NCBI RefSeq assembly: GCF_000283155.1
Contig: NW_004454225.1
Coordinates: 448,701 to 512,700 of the forward strand
Length of the DNA: 64,000 nt
DNA from: Ceratotherium simum simum
Lineage: Eukaryota; Chordata; Mammalia; Perissodactyla; Rhinocerotidae
Reading direction: 5' to 3'
Part shown: positions 44,905-56,399 of the stretch, one piece after another
How positions within the stretch are numbered: the first letter of the stretch is position 1
Layout: each line of letters begins with the position of its first letter
Translations under genes and position numbers: made by a program
Notes under the pieces: model-generated
The model's database searches: none
Told to the model about the DNA's origin: nothing
Seen by the model: only the letters and a program-made list of their open reading frames with translations

Positions 44905-45296
44905 TTTTTCNNNNNNNNNNNNNNNNNNNNNNNNNNNNNNNNNNNNNNNNNNNNNNNNNNNNNNNNNNNNNNNNNNNNNNNNNNNNNNNNNNNNNNNNNN
45001 NNNNNNNNNNGAGGAAGATCAGCCCTGAGCTAACATCCATGCTAATCCTCCTCTTTTTGCTGAGGAAGACTGGCCCTGAGCTAACATCTGTTGCCAATCC
45101 TCCTCCTTTTTTTTTTTTCCCCCAAAGCCCCCATAGATAGTTGTATGTCATAGTTGCACATCCTTCTAGTTGCTGTATGTGGGACGCGGCCTCAGCATGG
45201 CTTGAGAAGCGGTGCGTCGGCGTGCGCCCGGGATCCGAACCCGGGCCGCCAGTAGCAGAGCGTGCGCACTTAACCGCTAAGCCACGGGGCCAGCCT
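44905..45296 (-). mobile_element. ERE SINE (minus) containing the 100-N gap
   Basis: The head is at the right (taagccacggggccagcc). Two tail units (gctaacatc) and poly(T) follow, then the gap. ggaaaacacagttctt lies at 44,889-44,904 and 45,297-45,312, a perfect 16-bp duplication, so the gap is entirely inside the insertion. Confidence 0.93.
44911..45010. other. Assembly gap, exactly 100 N
   Basis: The round length suggests a placeholder for a gap of unknown size. It lies inside the poly(T) side of a minus-strand ERE SINE whose target-site duplications flank both sides. Confidence 1.
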
Positions 45297-46135
45297 GGAA
45301 AACACAGTTCTTGCTCTGGTAAATATAGACATAGACAAGGCCATCAGAACCATAAGAGAGAGGGAGATGGGAGTCATGGAAGTCTTCCTAGAGGAAGCAT
45401 CCCTGGAGCTGGGCCTTCAAGTATGTGTAAGAGTTTGCCACGGGCAATAAAGGCAGAGGAACGAGCCCATCATATGAATAAGGCCTCTGGTGTGATTTGG
45501 GCTGGTGCCAAAGACTCCATTCCTCACGTGGACGTACTCCCCCAAATATCTGCCCTTGGGAAGGAGGAAGAGAGGGTGTGGCTTGGCCCATCGCATACTT
45601 AGAGTATGCAGACATTGTTACAGAGTGAGGAGTGCAAAGAGCTCTGGACTAGGAGTCTGAGGATGAGTGTTCAATGGGCTATGAGGCCTGGATGCTGTAC
45701 CCAGGTGTGGTCTCTGCCCTCTAGGCCTAAGAAAAACTGATGGAGATAGACCTGGGGGTCATTAGCTCCTACCCCAGAAAGGAGAGAGGCCACCAGCTCT
45801 GGTCCTCACCTCTAGCTCCAAGATGCTGCCTGGAGGGGTCCCCCTCAGATACCTGGACCATTGAGTGAAAAGATCTTCCAGCAAACTCTAGTTCAAAGCG
45901 CCCATTGTAATACGTATGTATTTGCTTCTATGTGCATAGAATATTTCTGGAAGGGTCCAGAAGAAAAATATGTGCAAATCATGCTTTCTTTAATATACAA
46001 AAAGCACCTAGAAACCAATAAGAAAAATGCCAACAATATAATATAAAAATGACTAAGAATATAAACAGAAAAGGAAACACAAAGGTCTCTGAAACTCAGG
46101 TAAAGACGGCAGCCTCATTCAAAACAAGAAAAACG

Positions 46136-46341
46136 GGGCCGGCCCCGTGGCTTGGCGGTTGGGTGCGTGCGCTCCGATGCTGGCGGCCCGGGTTTGGATC
46201 CCGGGCTCGCGCCAACGCGCCGCTTCTCCGGCCGTGCTGAGGCCGCGTCCCACGTGCAGCAACTGGAAGGATGTGCAACTATGGCATGCAACTATCTACT
46301 GGGGCTTTGGGGGAAAAATAAATAAATTTAAAAAAAAAAAA
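46136..46341 (+). mobile_element. ERE SINE nested in L1, 15-bp duplication
   Basis: aaaacaagaaaaacg lies at 46,121-46,135 and 46,342-46,356. CpG content is high for a SINE (cgcgccgcttctccggccg). Confidence 0.96.
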
Positions 46342-46630
46342 AAAACAAGAAAAACGCAAATTAAAAGTACACTGAGATTCCACTCTCATCCGTTGGGTGA
46401 GGAAAGATACAACATTTTGGTAATACACTGATGGCAAGCTTCTCAGGAAACAGGCACCTTGATCCACAGGAGAGTAAGTGAGCACAGCCCCTAAAGAGGG
46501 CAATGACAATATCCATCCAAATGACAACTGCACATGTCCTTTGCCCTCAGAATTCCAAATCCAGGTATTTATCTTACAGATATAACTGCACAGGAGGGAA
46601 ATGGGCTATGAAAAGGGTTATGCATAGCAG

Positions 46631-46659
46631 TGTGTGTGTTTGTGTGTGTGTGTGTGTGT
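46631..46659 (+). repeat. (TG)n microsatellite
   Basis: About 14 TG units with one interruption, immediately before the next ERE. Confidence 0.9.
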
Positions 46660-46674
46660 CAAAACTTACATCTG

Positions 46675-46890
46675 GGCCGGCCCTGTGGCTTGGTGGTTAA
46701 GTGCGCGCGCTGCAATGCTGGTGGCCCGGGTTCGGATCCCGGGTGCGCATCGAGGCACCACTTCTCCGTCCATCCTGAGGCCGAGTCCCACATACAGCAA
46801 CTAGAAGGATGTGCAGCTATGACATACAACTATCTACTGGGGCTTTGGGGGGAAAAAATTAAATAAATAAAATCTTTAAAAAAAAAAAAC
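46675..46890 (+). mobile_element. Second ERE SINE nested in the same L1
   Basis: aacttacatctg flanks it at 46,663-46,674 and 46,891-46,902. The head reads ggccggccctgtggcttggt. Confidence 0.95.
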
Positions 46891-47310
46891 AACTTACATC
46901 TGTCAATAAGGGGCTGATAAAACAGATCATAAATCATTCACCCAATGGGCCATAATGAAGCCGTGGAAATGAATGAGGATGCTCTTTATGAAGAAATGGA
47001 GAAAGATCTACACGAACTATTGTTCGGTGAAAAAAAGCCAGGTTCAGAGAAGAGCATATAGTTTGTGGCTATTTATGTAAAAGGCAGAAGAGAAAGAACG
47101 TGCATCCCTCTTTTTCTATTCATATCATCCGAGTATCTCTGGCTGGCGGTACAGAGGCTGGTGAGGGGTTGGTCTCATCCAGAGAGGACGTGAGTGGTGG
47201 GGGAAGGCATGGGAGGGAGATCTGCACTGTACCCCCTTTGGTAACTTCTGAATTTTGATCCACATGAAAACATTTTCCATTCCAAAAATTACATTAAATT
47301 TAAAGTTTAA

Positions 47311-48525
47311 GGGTCTGTTTTACAGACAGGGAGACTCGTTTACAGAGTTTGCAGAGTTTGCAGGTTCCTCTCCCACCAGGCCCAGGCTGAAGGGGGGCAG
47401 GGGAAGGAGGACGTTGTCTGGTGGGACACCCTCTTTGGTTTCCTGATTTAGTCCTCACAGCTGCCTCCCCATTTTTCAGACGTGAACACTGAGGCTCAGA
47501 ACTGGAGAATGACGGCGAGCACACTTGTGCTCCCCCCCCAGCCTTGGGGGGGCAGGGCGCAGTCAAGGTCCACTTCATATTCACGGCTCATGGCCCTCCC
47601 ACTGGCCCTGTCACCACACAATGCCACTCCCAGCTAGCCAGCAGGCACGATGGATTTCTCATTTAACTGGCGCCAGCCATTCTTCATCCTGAACTTTCTG
47701 GTTATTTGACCAAAGTGGACTATTGTTTGCCTGAATTACACTTTATTTTTTTAAAAAAAAGGATAAGCCGATTGAATGAACAGTCATAGGACTGGAATGA
47801 TTCTGGCCAGATTTATCAAAGACTTGACTCAACTGGCCCGTTTGTTGGATTATTTGGGAGTTTACTTTAAATTTAGCAGGCTTTTGGATTCACTGGCTTT
47901 TTGAATAGGCCTGGATTTGGAAAGAAATTCAATCAAGTGGTTCTTTAACTAAATTAGCAGGATTATTTTTCTGATTGAATTACGGCAGTTTCATTCAAGA
48001 CTTAATTTGCCTCCTCTCTGAAGCTCTTCTAGAACTTACCAGAGAGTTCTGGGGGAGATGGAGATTCCTACCACTCCAGGTTCAGTCTGTGCAGCAGCTG
48101 CTTACCCCTAAGTCCAGTCCTGGGGTCACTTCCTCTGGGAACCCTCTGGCCCCCCTCCCCCACTCCACAGTCATCATGCCTCCCTTGCCTGGCTTCCGGG
48201 TTCACACTGGGTGGTAGTGAAGGGTTTCCAGAACTCTCAGCTCTTTGGGAACAGAGACTGTGGATTCACCTGGGTCCCAGTGCCTGGCACAGGTCTTGGC
48301 CTAGAGCAGGGGCTCGGCCAGGGTAGGAATGAACTCAGTTGAATTGTCCGCAGGCCTTCTGATTTCAAGACCACAGGACACAAGCCTCCCTCCCACTCAG
48401 CTGGGACATTCAGCTTAGCTCTTTTGAGAGAAGGGAGGCGGTTTCTAACCGACCCATGGTGGAATTACACCCCTAAGCCCTCCGCCCTCCACTCCCATTC
48501 CGGCCAGCATCTAGCACCCACTAAT
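47311..48525. other. Unassigned intergenic sequence with an unusual AT-rich part
   Basis: A MIR-like core lies near 47,460-47,500. The part at 47,680-47,970 is AT-rich and fits no repeat I know (see findings). The rest has no feature. Confidence 0.45.
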
Positions 48526-48529
48526 ACAG

Positions 48530-48715
48530 ATCTCCAAAGTGCACCACCCTTTACAGTTTAGAAAGAGTTGTCCTCCCTCTCCTTTTAATCCTCAGAATAA
48601 TCCATTGAGGGGTAGGTTCTCTCCCTCCTTTTACAGCTGACATCCCTGGGGCTCAGAGAGGGACAGGACCTTGCCCAACGTCACACAGCTCATAGGTAGG
48701 GGATGTCAGGACTCC
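48530..48715 (-). repeat. MIR SINE
   Basis: ccttttaatcctcagaataa, ccttttacagctgacatccc and cccaacgtcacacagctcat. Confidence 0.75.
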
Positions 48716-49114
48716 AGGCTCCTGGCGGGGCTGAGGCAGGAGGTGGGCAGGGTGGTAGAGAGATTGTGGGGGGCCTCATCCTGTGCTGGAGGGGTGGATG
48801 GATGAGGGTTGGGGAGGATCTAGTCTCACAGGGCACAAGGCTTGAGCTGGGAGATGTAGCAGCAGAAGGTCAGGGAAGATTCCACAAAGTCCTGGGAGGT
48901 GAGGAGGCAGTGGGCAGTCGTGGGAGGAGGAAATGGATGTGGGCTCACCCATTCGGTCGTCAGCAGCCCTGAGGGCCTGCCGGGGCTAGCCCTGGGCTGG
49001 GCCTCCGATGCAGGGAGGGGCCCAGCAGGACACTCCACCCACTGCTCTCAGGAGGCGCACGGTGTGGGGCCAGGAGATGCAGGCTTTGCCTGGCAGGAAA
49101 ATGATAATTCTGCT

Positions 49115-49350
49115 AGCCACCGCTTATTGAGCGCCCGCTGTGTGCCTGGCTCTGTTCTGACTGCTCTCCACCCATGGACTCAGTTAACCCTCGCGCAGAC
49201 CTGGGAGCCAATGCGATGAGCATCCTCGCTTAACAGCTGGAGAACTCTGGTATTGAGAGGTCGGTGACTTGCTCAAGGTCACGCAGCTGGTAAGAGGCGG
49301 GGCTGGCTTTGAACCTGGGCAGGAAGTCTCCAGAGCCTGGCTCTTAACTA
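49115..49350 (-). repeat. MIR SINE, nearly full length
   Basis: gcttattgagcgcccgctgt, tgctcaaggtcacgcagctg, ggctttgaacctgggcagga and cagagcctggctcttaact. Confidence 0.85.
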
Positions 49351-49489
49351 ACTGCAGCTGCCTCGCAGAACGGGCTCACCGGGCTGGGCGAAGGGACGTG
49401 TGGGGCGTGATAGCTCTCAGAGCGCAGACTTTTCTGTTCTTTTTGCTGTTTGCCTAGAGGCAGAGGGATGAGCAAACTGAAGGTGAGTG

Positions 49490-49640
49490 GACTCGGGGTT
49501 AAGTTCCCCGTCGTGCACTCACAGTTGTGCAAACTTGACCTCTCTGAGCCTCAGTTTCCCGTCTGTAAGGTGGGGAAAGAATCCTTATGGAGTTTGTGGA
49601 GATAAAGCCCAGTGCCTGGTGTACACTACGTGCTCAGTCA
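49490..49640 (+). repeat. MIR fragment
   Basis: aacttgacctctctgagcct, agtttcccgtctgtaaggtg and gcccagtgcctggtgtacac. Confidence 0.65.
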
Positions 49641-49784
49641 AGTGGGGCCCCTCCCCTCCCTTGACCCCCTGAGGAGGTGAGGGACAAAGAGTCATAGGGG
49701 CTTCCCTCCTGCCACCCCCCCAGGGGTCTGGAAAGGTCTTCCCATCCGGCCCCCTGTGTGTGCAGAGAGCAGGCTTGTCCTAGG

Positions 49785-49900
49785 CCAGAGGTGCCCTCCA
49801 GAGAAGGAAATTCTTTGAACTTCTTGATGATGGTGGGGATGATGGTGGTGATGAAGAGGATGATGGTGGTGGTGGTGATGACGAAGCTCTGGCCCCTCCC
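49785..49900 (+). repeat. GAT/GGT-rich block, copy 1
   Basis: aggccagagg, then attctttgaacttcttgatg, a run of GATGGTGGT-type triplets and agctctggcccctcc. It pairs with 51,575-51,700. Confidence 0.65.
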
Positions 49901-50094
49901 TGACATTCCAGCAGGCCAGGGCGGGCTGAGTGCTGAGCATTGCTCTGGGTGCTGTGAGTGAGTGTGAGCACCCAGAAAACTCCGCTGTGGGGATGATGGC
50001 CTTGGCCCTGTCACCAACTGTGCCCTGCCCTCAGGTCACGGCCCTTGATGACTCCCTCTGCCTCACCTTTTCTATTCTCTGACAGGGGCTGTCC

Positions 50095-50245
50095 TGTGGG
50101 ATTGACTGCCCAGATTGAGGCCACATTTCTTAGAAGGTTGTAACCAAAGCCCAGAGAGGGGAGACACTTGCCTGAGGTCACACAGCAAATCTAGACAGGG
50201 CAGGAACCCAGGGCTCCTGACTCCTGACTCTCTACCGGCCTCACT
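50095..50245 (-). repeat. MIR fragment
   Basis: agcccagagaggggagacac, cctgaggtcacacagcaaat and caggaacccagggctcctga. Confidence 0.65.
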
Positions 50246-50249
50246 GGCT

Positions 50250-51110
50250 CCCCCTGAGTTAAGAGGGTAGACAGGAAGGCTGCTTTGAACCAGTCTCTCA
50301 GCAGATTCCACCCGAGCTCCTACTGTGCGCTGGCACCAGGAAGGGCCTGGAGTTTGTGGATGCTCACAGGGCCTTTGGGGAAGGTGCCCCAGCGAGCCGT
50401 ACAGGAGGCCCTCAGAAGAGGAGGCAAGGTCGACCTCGGAGGATGGGAGAGGGCGTTCCTAGAGGAAGGAGGGCAAGGGCAAGGAGTGAGGGAAGGAACG
50501 GGCAGGCATGGACTTCTGGGAGCAGAGGCTCCTGTGAGGCCACTCCTTGAGGAGGGCGTGGGTGCCTGCAAGGTGAGTATGGGGTCTTGTGCACGGTGGG
50601 GCCCAGCAACCCTTGAGGAGAGATGGGCGAGGTCAGCTGGGCCAGGCACCAGGAGCCTTGAATGCCAGAGCAAAGCCTCTGCATGGTATCTTGTAGACCA
50701 TGGGGGTCCCAGGAGGTTTGTAGCAGAGGGCAGACTGCGGGTCTTCCCAGAGGGCAGCTGGGGGAGGGGACCGGAGGACCGTAAGACTCTGAGGCTTCCT
50801 GAGTTACGGTGACCAAGAGGTCTTGGGAGACTGGAGTGTCTTGTCCAGTGGGACCCTGTGTGGGGAAGGTTGGGGTCTCAGGCGGGGGCGGAGGAGTTGG
50901 GACATGGATAACTGTGAGAAAGAAGGTGGCAGTGTTCGGGCTGTGCCCTGCCTGCCTGTCCCCATCAACACCACACTTCCTTCCCCTCTTGCATTCTCTG
51001 CCCTCACATCAGTGTCCTTGCCTTTTGGGGACACACTCTCTCTCCTCTTCCACAACTTTGGGGGACTCCATTTCCCCTGCTCTGCCTGCTCACTGCTTGC
51101 TCATTTCTTT
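50250..51110. other. Unassigned intergenic sequence
   Basis: G-rich plus strand gives a spurious 175-codon frame (50,285-50,812). No domain, splice-site pattern or named repeat was seen. Confidence 0.45.
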
Positions 51111-51114
51111 ATTC

Positions 51115-51410
51115 CTTTTAATGAAAATAATTTTTTAATTGTGGTAAAATATACATAACTTAAAATTTACCATTTTAGCTATTTTTAAGTGTACAGTTCT
51201 GTGGCACTAAGTACATTCACACTGTTGAGCAGCCATCACCACTATCCATCTCCAGAACTCTTTTCATCTTCCCAAACTGAAACTCAGTCCCCATTAAACA
51301 CTGACTCCCATCCTCCCCTCCCCGGAGCCCGCAGCCGCCACCATTCTGCTTTCTGTCGCTGTGAATTTGACTCCTCCAGGTACTGCGTACGAGTGGTACC
51401 ATGTGGCCTG
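51115..51410 (-). mobile_element. L1M fragment, minus strand
   Basis: attgtggtaaaatatacata, aaaatttaccattttagcta, cagccatcaccactatccat and aactgaaactcagtccccat. Confidence 0.75.
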
Positions 51411-51574
51411 TTTCTTAAAGCTCAGAGGACAGGCCACCTCCTCTGAGAAGTCTCCCCAGCTCCCAGGCAGAGAATTTGTGCAATAAGCTTCAGGCCTCCA
51501 CCCACTCCCCCCACCCCAATAGTGGGGGCCCCTAGAGGGCTTTTCACCCAGCTTCCTGCTTCCATAGGGTGGGC

Positions 51575-51700
51575 TTCACTCAGGCCAGAGGAGGAAACTC
51601 TTTGAACTTCTTTGAAGCCCATGATGATGAAGGTGATGATGACGATGACAACGATGATGCAGAGGGCAGGACTCTCTGGCCCTCCTGCTCACCTATTTCT
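51575..51700 (+). repeat. GAT-rich block, copy 2
   Basis: aggccagagg, then actctttgaacttctttgaa, GATGATGAAGGTGATGATG-type triplets and actctctggccctcc. Same order of landmarks as 49,785-49,900. Confidence 0.65.
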
Positions 51701-51704
51701 CTGA

Positions 51705-53270
51705 CCAGGCCAATCCCTGGAGGCCAGGATCGTGTCTGTGACCACCCTCTAACGAGGCTGGGCCCTGCCTGGGTCTGAGTAGGGGGTGGGGGGAGGACTG
51801 CGGCTCTGTCACCATGATGTCACCTGCCCCTCGTCCTCTGCTCACCTCACCCCATGGCCCAAGATGCTGGCGCTGGTGGCCCTGGTTGTCCCCGGCTGTG
51901 TCCTTCCCTCTTCCCCTAAGCAGGGGGGTTCCTGAAGGCTGGCCCGATGCTCCCCTCTCCCCTACCACATGGCCCCGATCCCCTTAAAGGGCCTTCTCGG
52001 CCTTGGCCTCTTTTTACAGCTGAGGGAGCTGTTCCCACAGCCTGCCTGATGCCGGGCCCAGGCTCTCCCCGACATGGGCACTGGCTGGATCACGCTACCC
52101 TGGTTGGCTGGAAGGTCTCTCCAGTGTTTATTTTTGGTGCTGTGAGTGGGGAGGGCAGGGAAACTGAGCACAGGGAGGTGGCCTGGCCTGCCCAGGTCAC
52201 CCCAGAAACCTGCTACCCTTGCTGCTCTCTGGGCTCTGGGGCCATATAGGGAAGCAGCCTGCGGGGCCCCTGCCCCAGAGAAAGGTCAGACCCTAGGCCC
52301 AGTGCCAGGTGTGGGAACCGAGCCGACCTGGGTTCAAATGCCAGTCTGCTCGCTCCTTTGGGGGCCACAGCTCGATCCTCATCTGTAAGTGGGGCACCTG
52401 ATGATGCTGCCTCTCAGAATGGCTGGAGAACCAAGGAGGCAAGCACCCCAGGTCGGGGCCAGGCTTGGGGAAGGGGCTCAGCGAATATCCCCTCTGCCCT
52501 CCTTTCCTGCCCTGAGGTATGAAGGGGACAGCTCAGTGGTGTAGAAGGTCTGGAGAGAGGGAGGTTCATGTCCTATCCCTGTCTCTGACCTACTCTGAAC
52601 CTCAGTATCTTCATCTGCCTCTTGTGGCTGCTGTGCTGTGCATGAGAGGGGCCATGCTCAGGGGCTGTGAAGCCCACTCCCAGCTTTGTCCTCCCTGCTG
52701 AGGGAGATGGAAGGAGATTGCATTAGGCTGGCCCTGAGGAGATGCTGGAAGGGAGCCGGTGGGAGGCAGATCCTGGGCAGCAGGGCCAGGCGCCACGAGG
52801 CAGACCCTCTGGAGGTTGTGAAGGGGGCTGCTCCCTAAGTCCAGAACCTCCCATAGGGCCTCTGGAGCCTCTCCCTTCCCCCACTGTGCACGGAGTGGAC
52901 TGCCAATTCTTGTTCCCTTTAATTTTCCAAATAAAGGCAAGGGGTGGGGGTGGGGTTGCTGAGTCCTCAAACCTCGAGGGAGGCACTGGGAGAGAGCACT
53001 GGTCGAGACAGAGGCTCGGCTCTGCCCTGTCCTGTGTGAGAGCACCGGCAAATCCCCCACCCCTTTGGGGGCTCAGTTTCCCCTTTAGTATGCGGGGATT
53101 TCCACAGGCCTGGAGCTGGGCTTGGAGTCAGCAGTGACGTCAGGGGACTCACTTCCCTCTCCCTGGGCATGAGAGGCTTCTGTCAGACCGAGGCAGGACC
53201 CCGCCCTGTGAGCAGGGATAGCACGCACAGAAGCTCCTCTCAAGTTGTTGCTAAGGCTCGCTCAGGGATT
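51705..53270. other. Intergenic sequence with one MIR
   Basis: A MIR-like piece is at about 52,310-52,480 (gacctgggttcaaatgccag). The rest is unassigned, with only short spurious frames. Confidence 0.5.
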
Positions 53271-53274
53271 GCCA

Positions 53275-53385
53275 GGGTCAAAAAGGCCCTTGCAGACGGC
53301 CTACTCCATTTGACAGATGGGCAAACCGAGGCTCCTGGGGCGAGGCGACCTGCTCAGGGTCCCAGCGTGGAGCCAGCGCCAGGCC
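53275..53385 (-). repeat. MIR fragment at the edge of island B
   Basis: ctccatttgacagatgggca, aaccgaggctcctggggcga and ctcagggtcccagc. Confidence 0.5.
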
Positions 53386-53389
53386 AGAC

Positions 53390-53680
53390 GCAGGCACGGG
53401 TCCTCGTCCCCTGGCTGCTTTCCTGCCGGCAGGGTCCCCGGCCCCACCTCCGTCCCAGGCCGAGGCTAGAACTCGGGCGGCGGGCGGCGCGGAGGGCGCT
53501 CGCCTGCTGCCCCCATGTGGCCGGCGGGGGCGCTGCAGGCGGGGCGCGGCTGTGCCGCCAGGTCCGGTCACGCGGGGCGGGACGCTCCTCCGTGCCAATC
53601 CCGGGACGCGGGGGCCGGGCAGAGAGCAGACGGGCAGACCGCCCGCAACTCGCGGGCCTGCGTCTGCGCCCCCAAGAAGT
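53390..53680. promoter_or_regulatory. Orphan GC-rich island B
   Basis: Dense CpG (gggcggcgggcggcgcggag; cacgcggggcgggac) over about 290 bp, bounded by ordinary DNA. No recognisable exon. Frames spanning it are GC-driven. Confidence 0.45.
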
Positions 53681-54548
53681 GCCCTGAATGCCTTCATGCG
53701 CAAGCGGAAAACCAGGACACATCTGGGGGACGGTGTCACTTGAACAGATGGCCCTGAGTGTTGGTGAGCCTTGGAGGGTCCAGGCCAGGGCTGAATTATG
53801 TGCCGGCCTGAAAATAGCGTCTTTGGAACCTGACAGAGGGGGTTCCAGGCGCTCGGTAGCTGTCCCGTACCTCTCTGCGCCTCCGTTGTCTCAGGGGTAA
53901 ATTGGCTCACACACAGACACACACACGCACATACCCCTCTTTACCGGCTGTCTTGAGGATTAACTGAGGGGATGTTTAAAGCATCCAGCCCAGCCCCTGG
54001 TCTCAGGTGGAGTGTGCCGGCCTCCCTCCATCCCTACCCTCCACGGGAGTCTGGGCTGGAAATGCACCTCCCCAGGGCAGGAGAAGGCTCCTGGACGCCC
54101 GTGGACAGAGCAGTAAGCACCACTGATCACACAGTACGAGTTTCCTTCTTCAGTGCTCTGGCCATCCCTTTGATGCGGCCGGGAGAAGCCTTTCATTCTA
54201 TGGACTTAGTTCAGACATTCAGCCCAGCACCCACTGTGTGCTGGAGACGCTGCCCATGGAGTCTCCTCTTTGATGGTCAGACAAGCCCCCAGCCCAGGCA
54301 GGGTCCCCACCAGGTTGGACATTCACCCACCGGGGCAAGTGTGAGGGAATGAGCGTGTCAAGTGGGGGCGGGGCTGGGGGCAGAAAGGACCCCAGCCAGT
54401 GCTCTGCTCCGCCAGCATCTTGTGGTGAGTTTGAAAGTGATCATCTGAGACCCCCGCTGCATCCCAGAGAGAACCAACCAGGAGGTCAGCACCTCTCAAC
54501 ACCTGACTGAGCTGTGCACCTGTTTCCCAGATGTCATCTGTCCCCAAC

Positions 54549-54871
54549 TGTTATGGATTGAACGTTTGTGTCCCCCAACCCCCAGTGTGGTGGTATTGGG
54601 GGGGGAACCCTGGGAGGTGATTAGGTCATATGGGTGGAGCCCCCATGAATGGGATTAGTGCCCTTATAAAGGAGACCCCAGGGAGCTCCCCTGCCCCTTC
54701 TGCCGTGTGAGGACACAGCGAGAAGACAGTTGTCTATGGACCAGGAAGCAGGCCCTCACCAGACACCAAATCTGCCGGCACCTTGATCTTGGACTCCCCG
54801 GCCAGAACTGTGAGAAATAAATATTTGTTGTTTAAGCCATTTTTGTCGTAGCAGCCCAAACTGACTAAGAC
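54549..54871 (+). mobile_element. Solitary MaLR LTR (MST-like)
   Basis: It starts tgttatggattgaacgtttg, includes gggattagtgcccttataaa, gtgaggacacagcgagaaga and aactgtgagaaataaatatt (the polyadenylation signal), and ends ctgactaaga. About 320 bp, no internal region. Confidence 0.88.
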
Positions 54872-55504
54872 CCTGACCTGGGTCCCCCCGTGGGGAGCTC
54901 GTAGCTTTGTGAGGGCAGAAGCCAGCTGAGCACTTTGTTGGGGGAAGCTACAGGTCCAGGAGACAGGGTCCATGAGACGGGACGGTGCCTGGGAGGAGGA
55001 GCAGGTGGGGATGCTGAGCTTGACTGGGGCCTTCTGAGCTGGAGGGGTGTGGGGAGGCCAGGGGGAGGGATCCAGGAGGGGCTGTGGGTATAGATGCCCT
55101 CGAAGGCAGGATGCCCTCATATCCTCCTTGTGAATGGCACCCCCCCTTATGTGAGCTCCTGGGGGCAGGGCTGGGGTCTCCCCTGTGCCTGGCATGGGCC
55201 TGGCATTCAGCAAGCTCCTAGTGAATTTTGAGTGAACAAAGACACAAATGAGTGACCCAGAAGCATCACCCTAAGACTCCAAGACACTGTGGATCTGAAA
55301 GGACCAAGGCTGAATCCCCTGGGAATGTGCAGAGTAGCTTCCAGAAGGACACACAGGAACGCCACGGCACTGGTGGTTGCCTCTGGGAATGGAGGTGGAG
55401 AATGAGGAGGGAGGGAGACTTACTTTTCTGTTTGAATGTTTATATTATATATTATAATGTGTTATAATGCATTACCATGTGCATGTTCAATAAATGAATG
55501 TGGA

Positions 55505-55665
55505 AGTAAAAAATCACCTGGGGAGCTCCTTAAACAAGCGGATTCCTGGGCTGCAGCCCCAGAGGATGGAAGCAGCAGGTCTGGGGGTGGTGGGGGGACC
55601 AGGATGAGTTCCCCAGGTGATTCTGTCACAGGTGGCCCTGGACCACACTTTGGGAACACAATCAA
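55505..55665 (+). mobile_element. MER5A-like hAT element
   Basis: aaaatcacctggggagctcc, agcagcaggtctgggggtgg, ccccaggtgattctg and accacactttgggaaca. Confidence 0.85.
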
Positions 55666-56059
55666 TAGCTGAATCCTCTTCCCACCGGCCACCAGCTGGG
55701 CTCATGTGCATGGTCTTTTGCATATATTTGCATGACATCTCTGGTTCCAAATGAAGCCTATGTTAGCCCTGATCCTCAGTTCTGCTCTGTCCGGAGCAAA
55801 GCTTCTCCCCTTCCCACCCCATCCCCCAGCACTGCCCATCCTGAGATCTGGCCAGCCTGGACAAGCCCCTTCCTCCTCACTCCCTCTCCCCCAGCCAAAT
55901 ACGTCATTCTTTTACCCCATCTCCACATTCTCCTGGTTCCCCAAGGCCTGGCACACACATCACCTCCCCTGGAAGCCTTCCCCACCCCCCCAGCTGAAAT
56001 TTTGTTCCCAATCCCCACTCTCTATCCAACTCCTCTAAACTCCCCAAACATTCCTCCCT

Positions 56060-56235
56060 CTCATACGAGCATCTCCGGATATCGAACATCCACTGTGCAC
56101 CCAGGGCTGAGCCAGGCCCTTCATCCGTCTCATCTCCCCCAGTCCTCCAGAGACCCCAGGAGACCAGACCCCATTAGGCCCATTGTACAGATGAGAACAC
56201 CGAGCCTTAGAGAAATCACGTGACTCAGCAGAAAG
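56060..56235 (-). repeat. MIR SINE
   Basis: cattgtacagatgagaacac, cgagccttagagaaatcacg, with catccactgtgcacccaggg upstream. Confidence 0.65.
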
Positions 56236-56399
56236 TGGTGGCACTTTCCACCCCACCAACCTGCCTCCTACGGTGCCCTCGTGGCCTTTCACCCTTCCCA
56301 CGTGAACGTTATTTGGGTTTTGTTTCGCTGTACTTGCTTTAATTGGGTCTTCAAAATCACCCAAGTCATACGCACTTACTGAAAAAACATGCAAACAAC

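Larger units (their letters stand above)
45840..47310 (+). mobile_element. Old L1 fragment interrupted by two ERE SINEs
   Basis: L1M-type sequence (aaaaatgccaacaatataat; gcaaattaaaagtacactga; ttcacccaatgggccataat) resumes after each ERE, which shows the L1 is older. No open ORF2 remains. Confidence 0.65.

Noticed and set aside
46136..46230. tRNA gene in the ERE heads
   Set aside because: The A/B-box-like sequence is the tRNA-derived promoter of the SINE. Tail and target duplications show a mobile element.
49825..49885. CRISPR-like or coding His-repeat array (minus frames read poly-His)
   Set aside because: It is a simple GAT/GGT triplet run. The His runs are a by-product of that repeat.
53169..53687. 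172-codon plus-strand frame over island B
   Set aside because: Arg/Ala/Gly composition reflects CpG-rich DNA. The frame begins in a MIR-bearing stretch.
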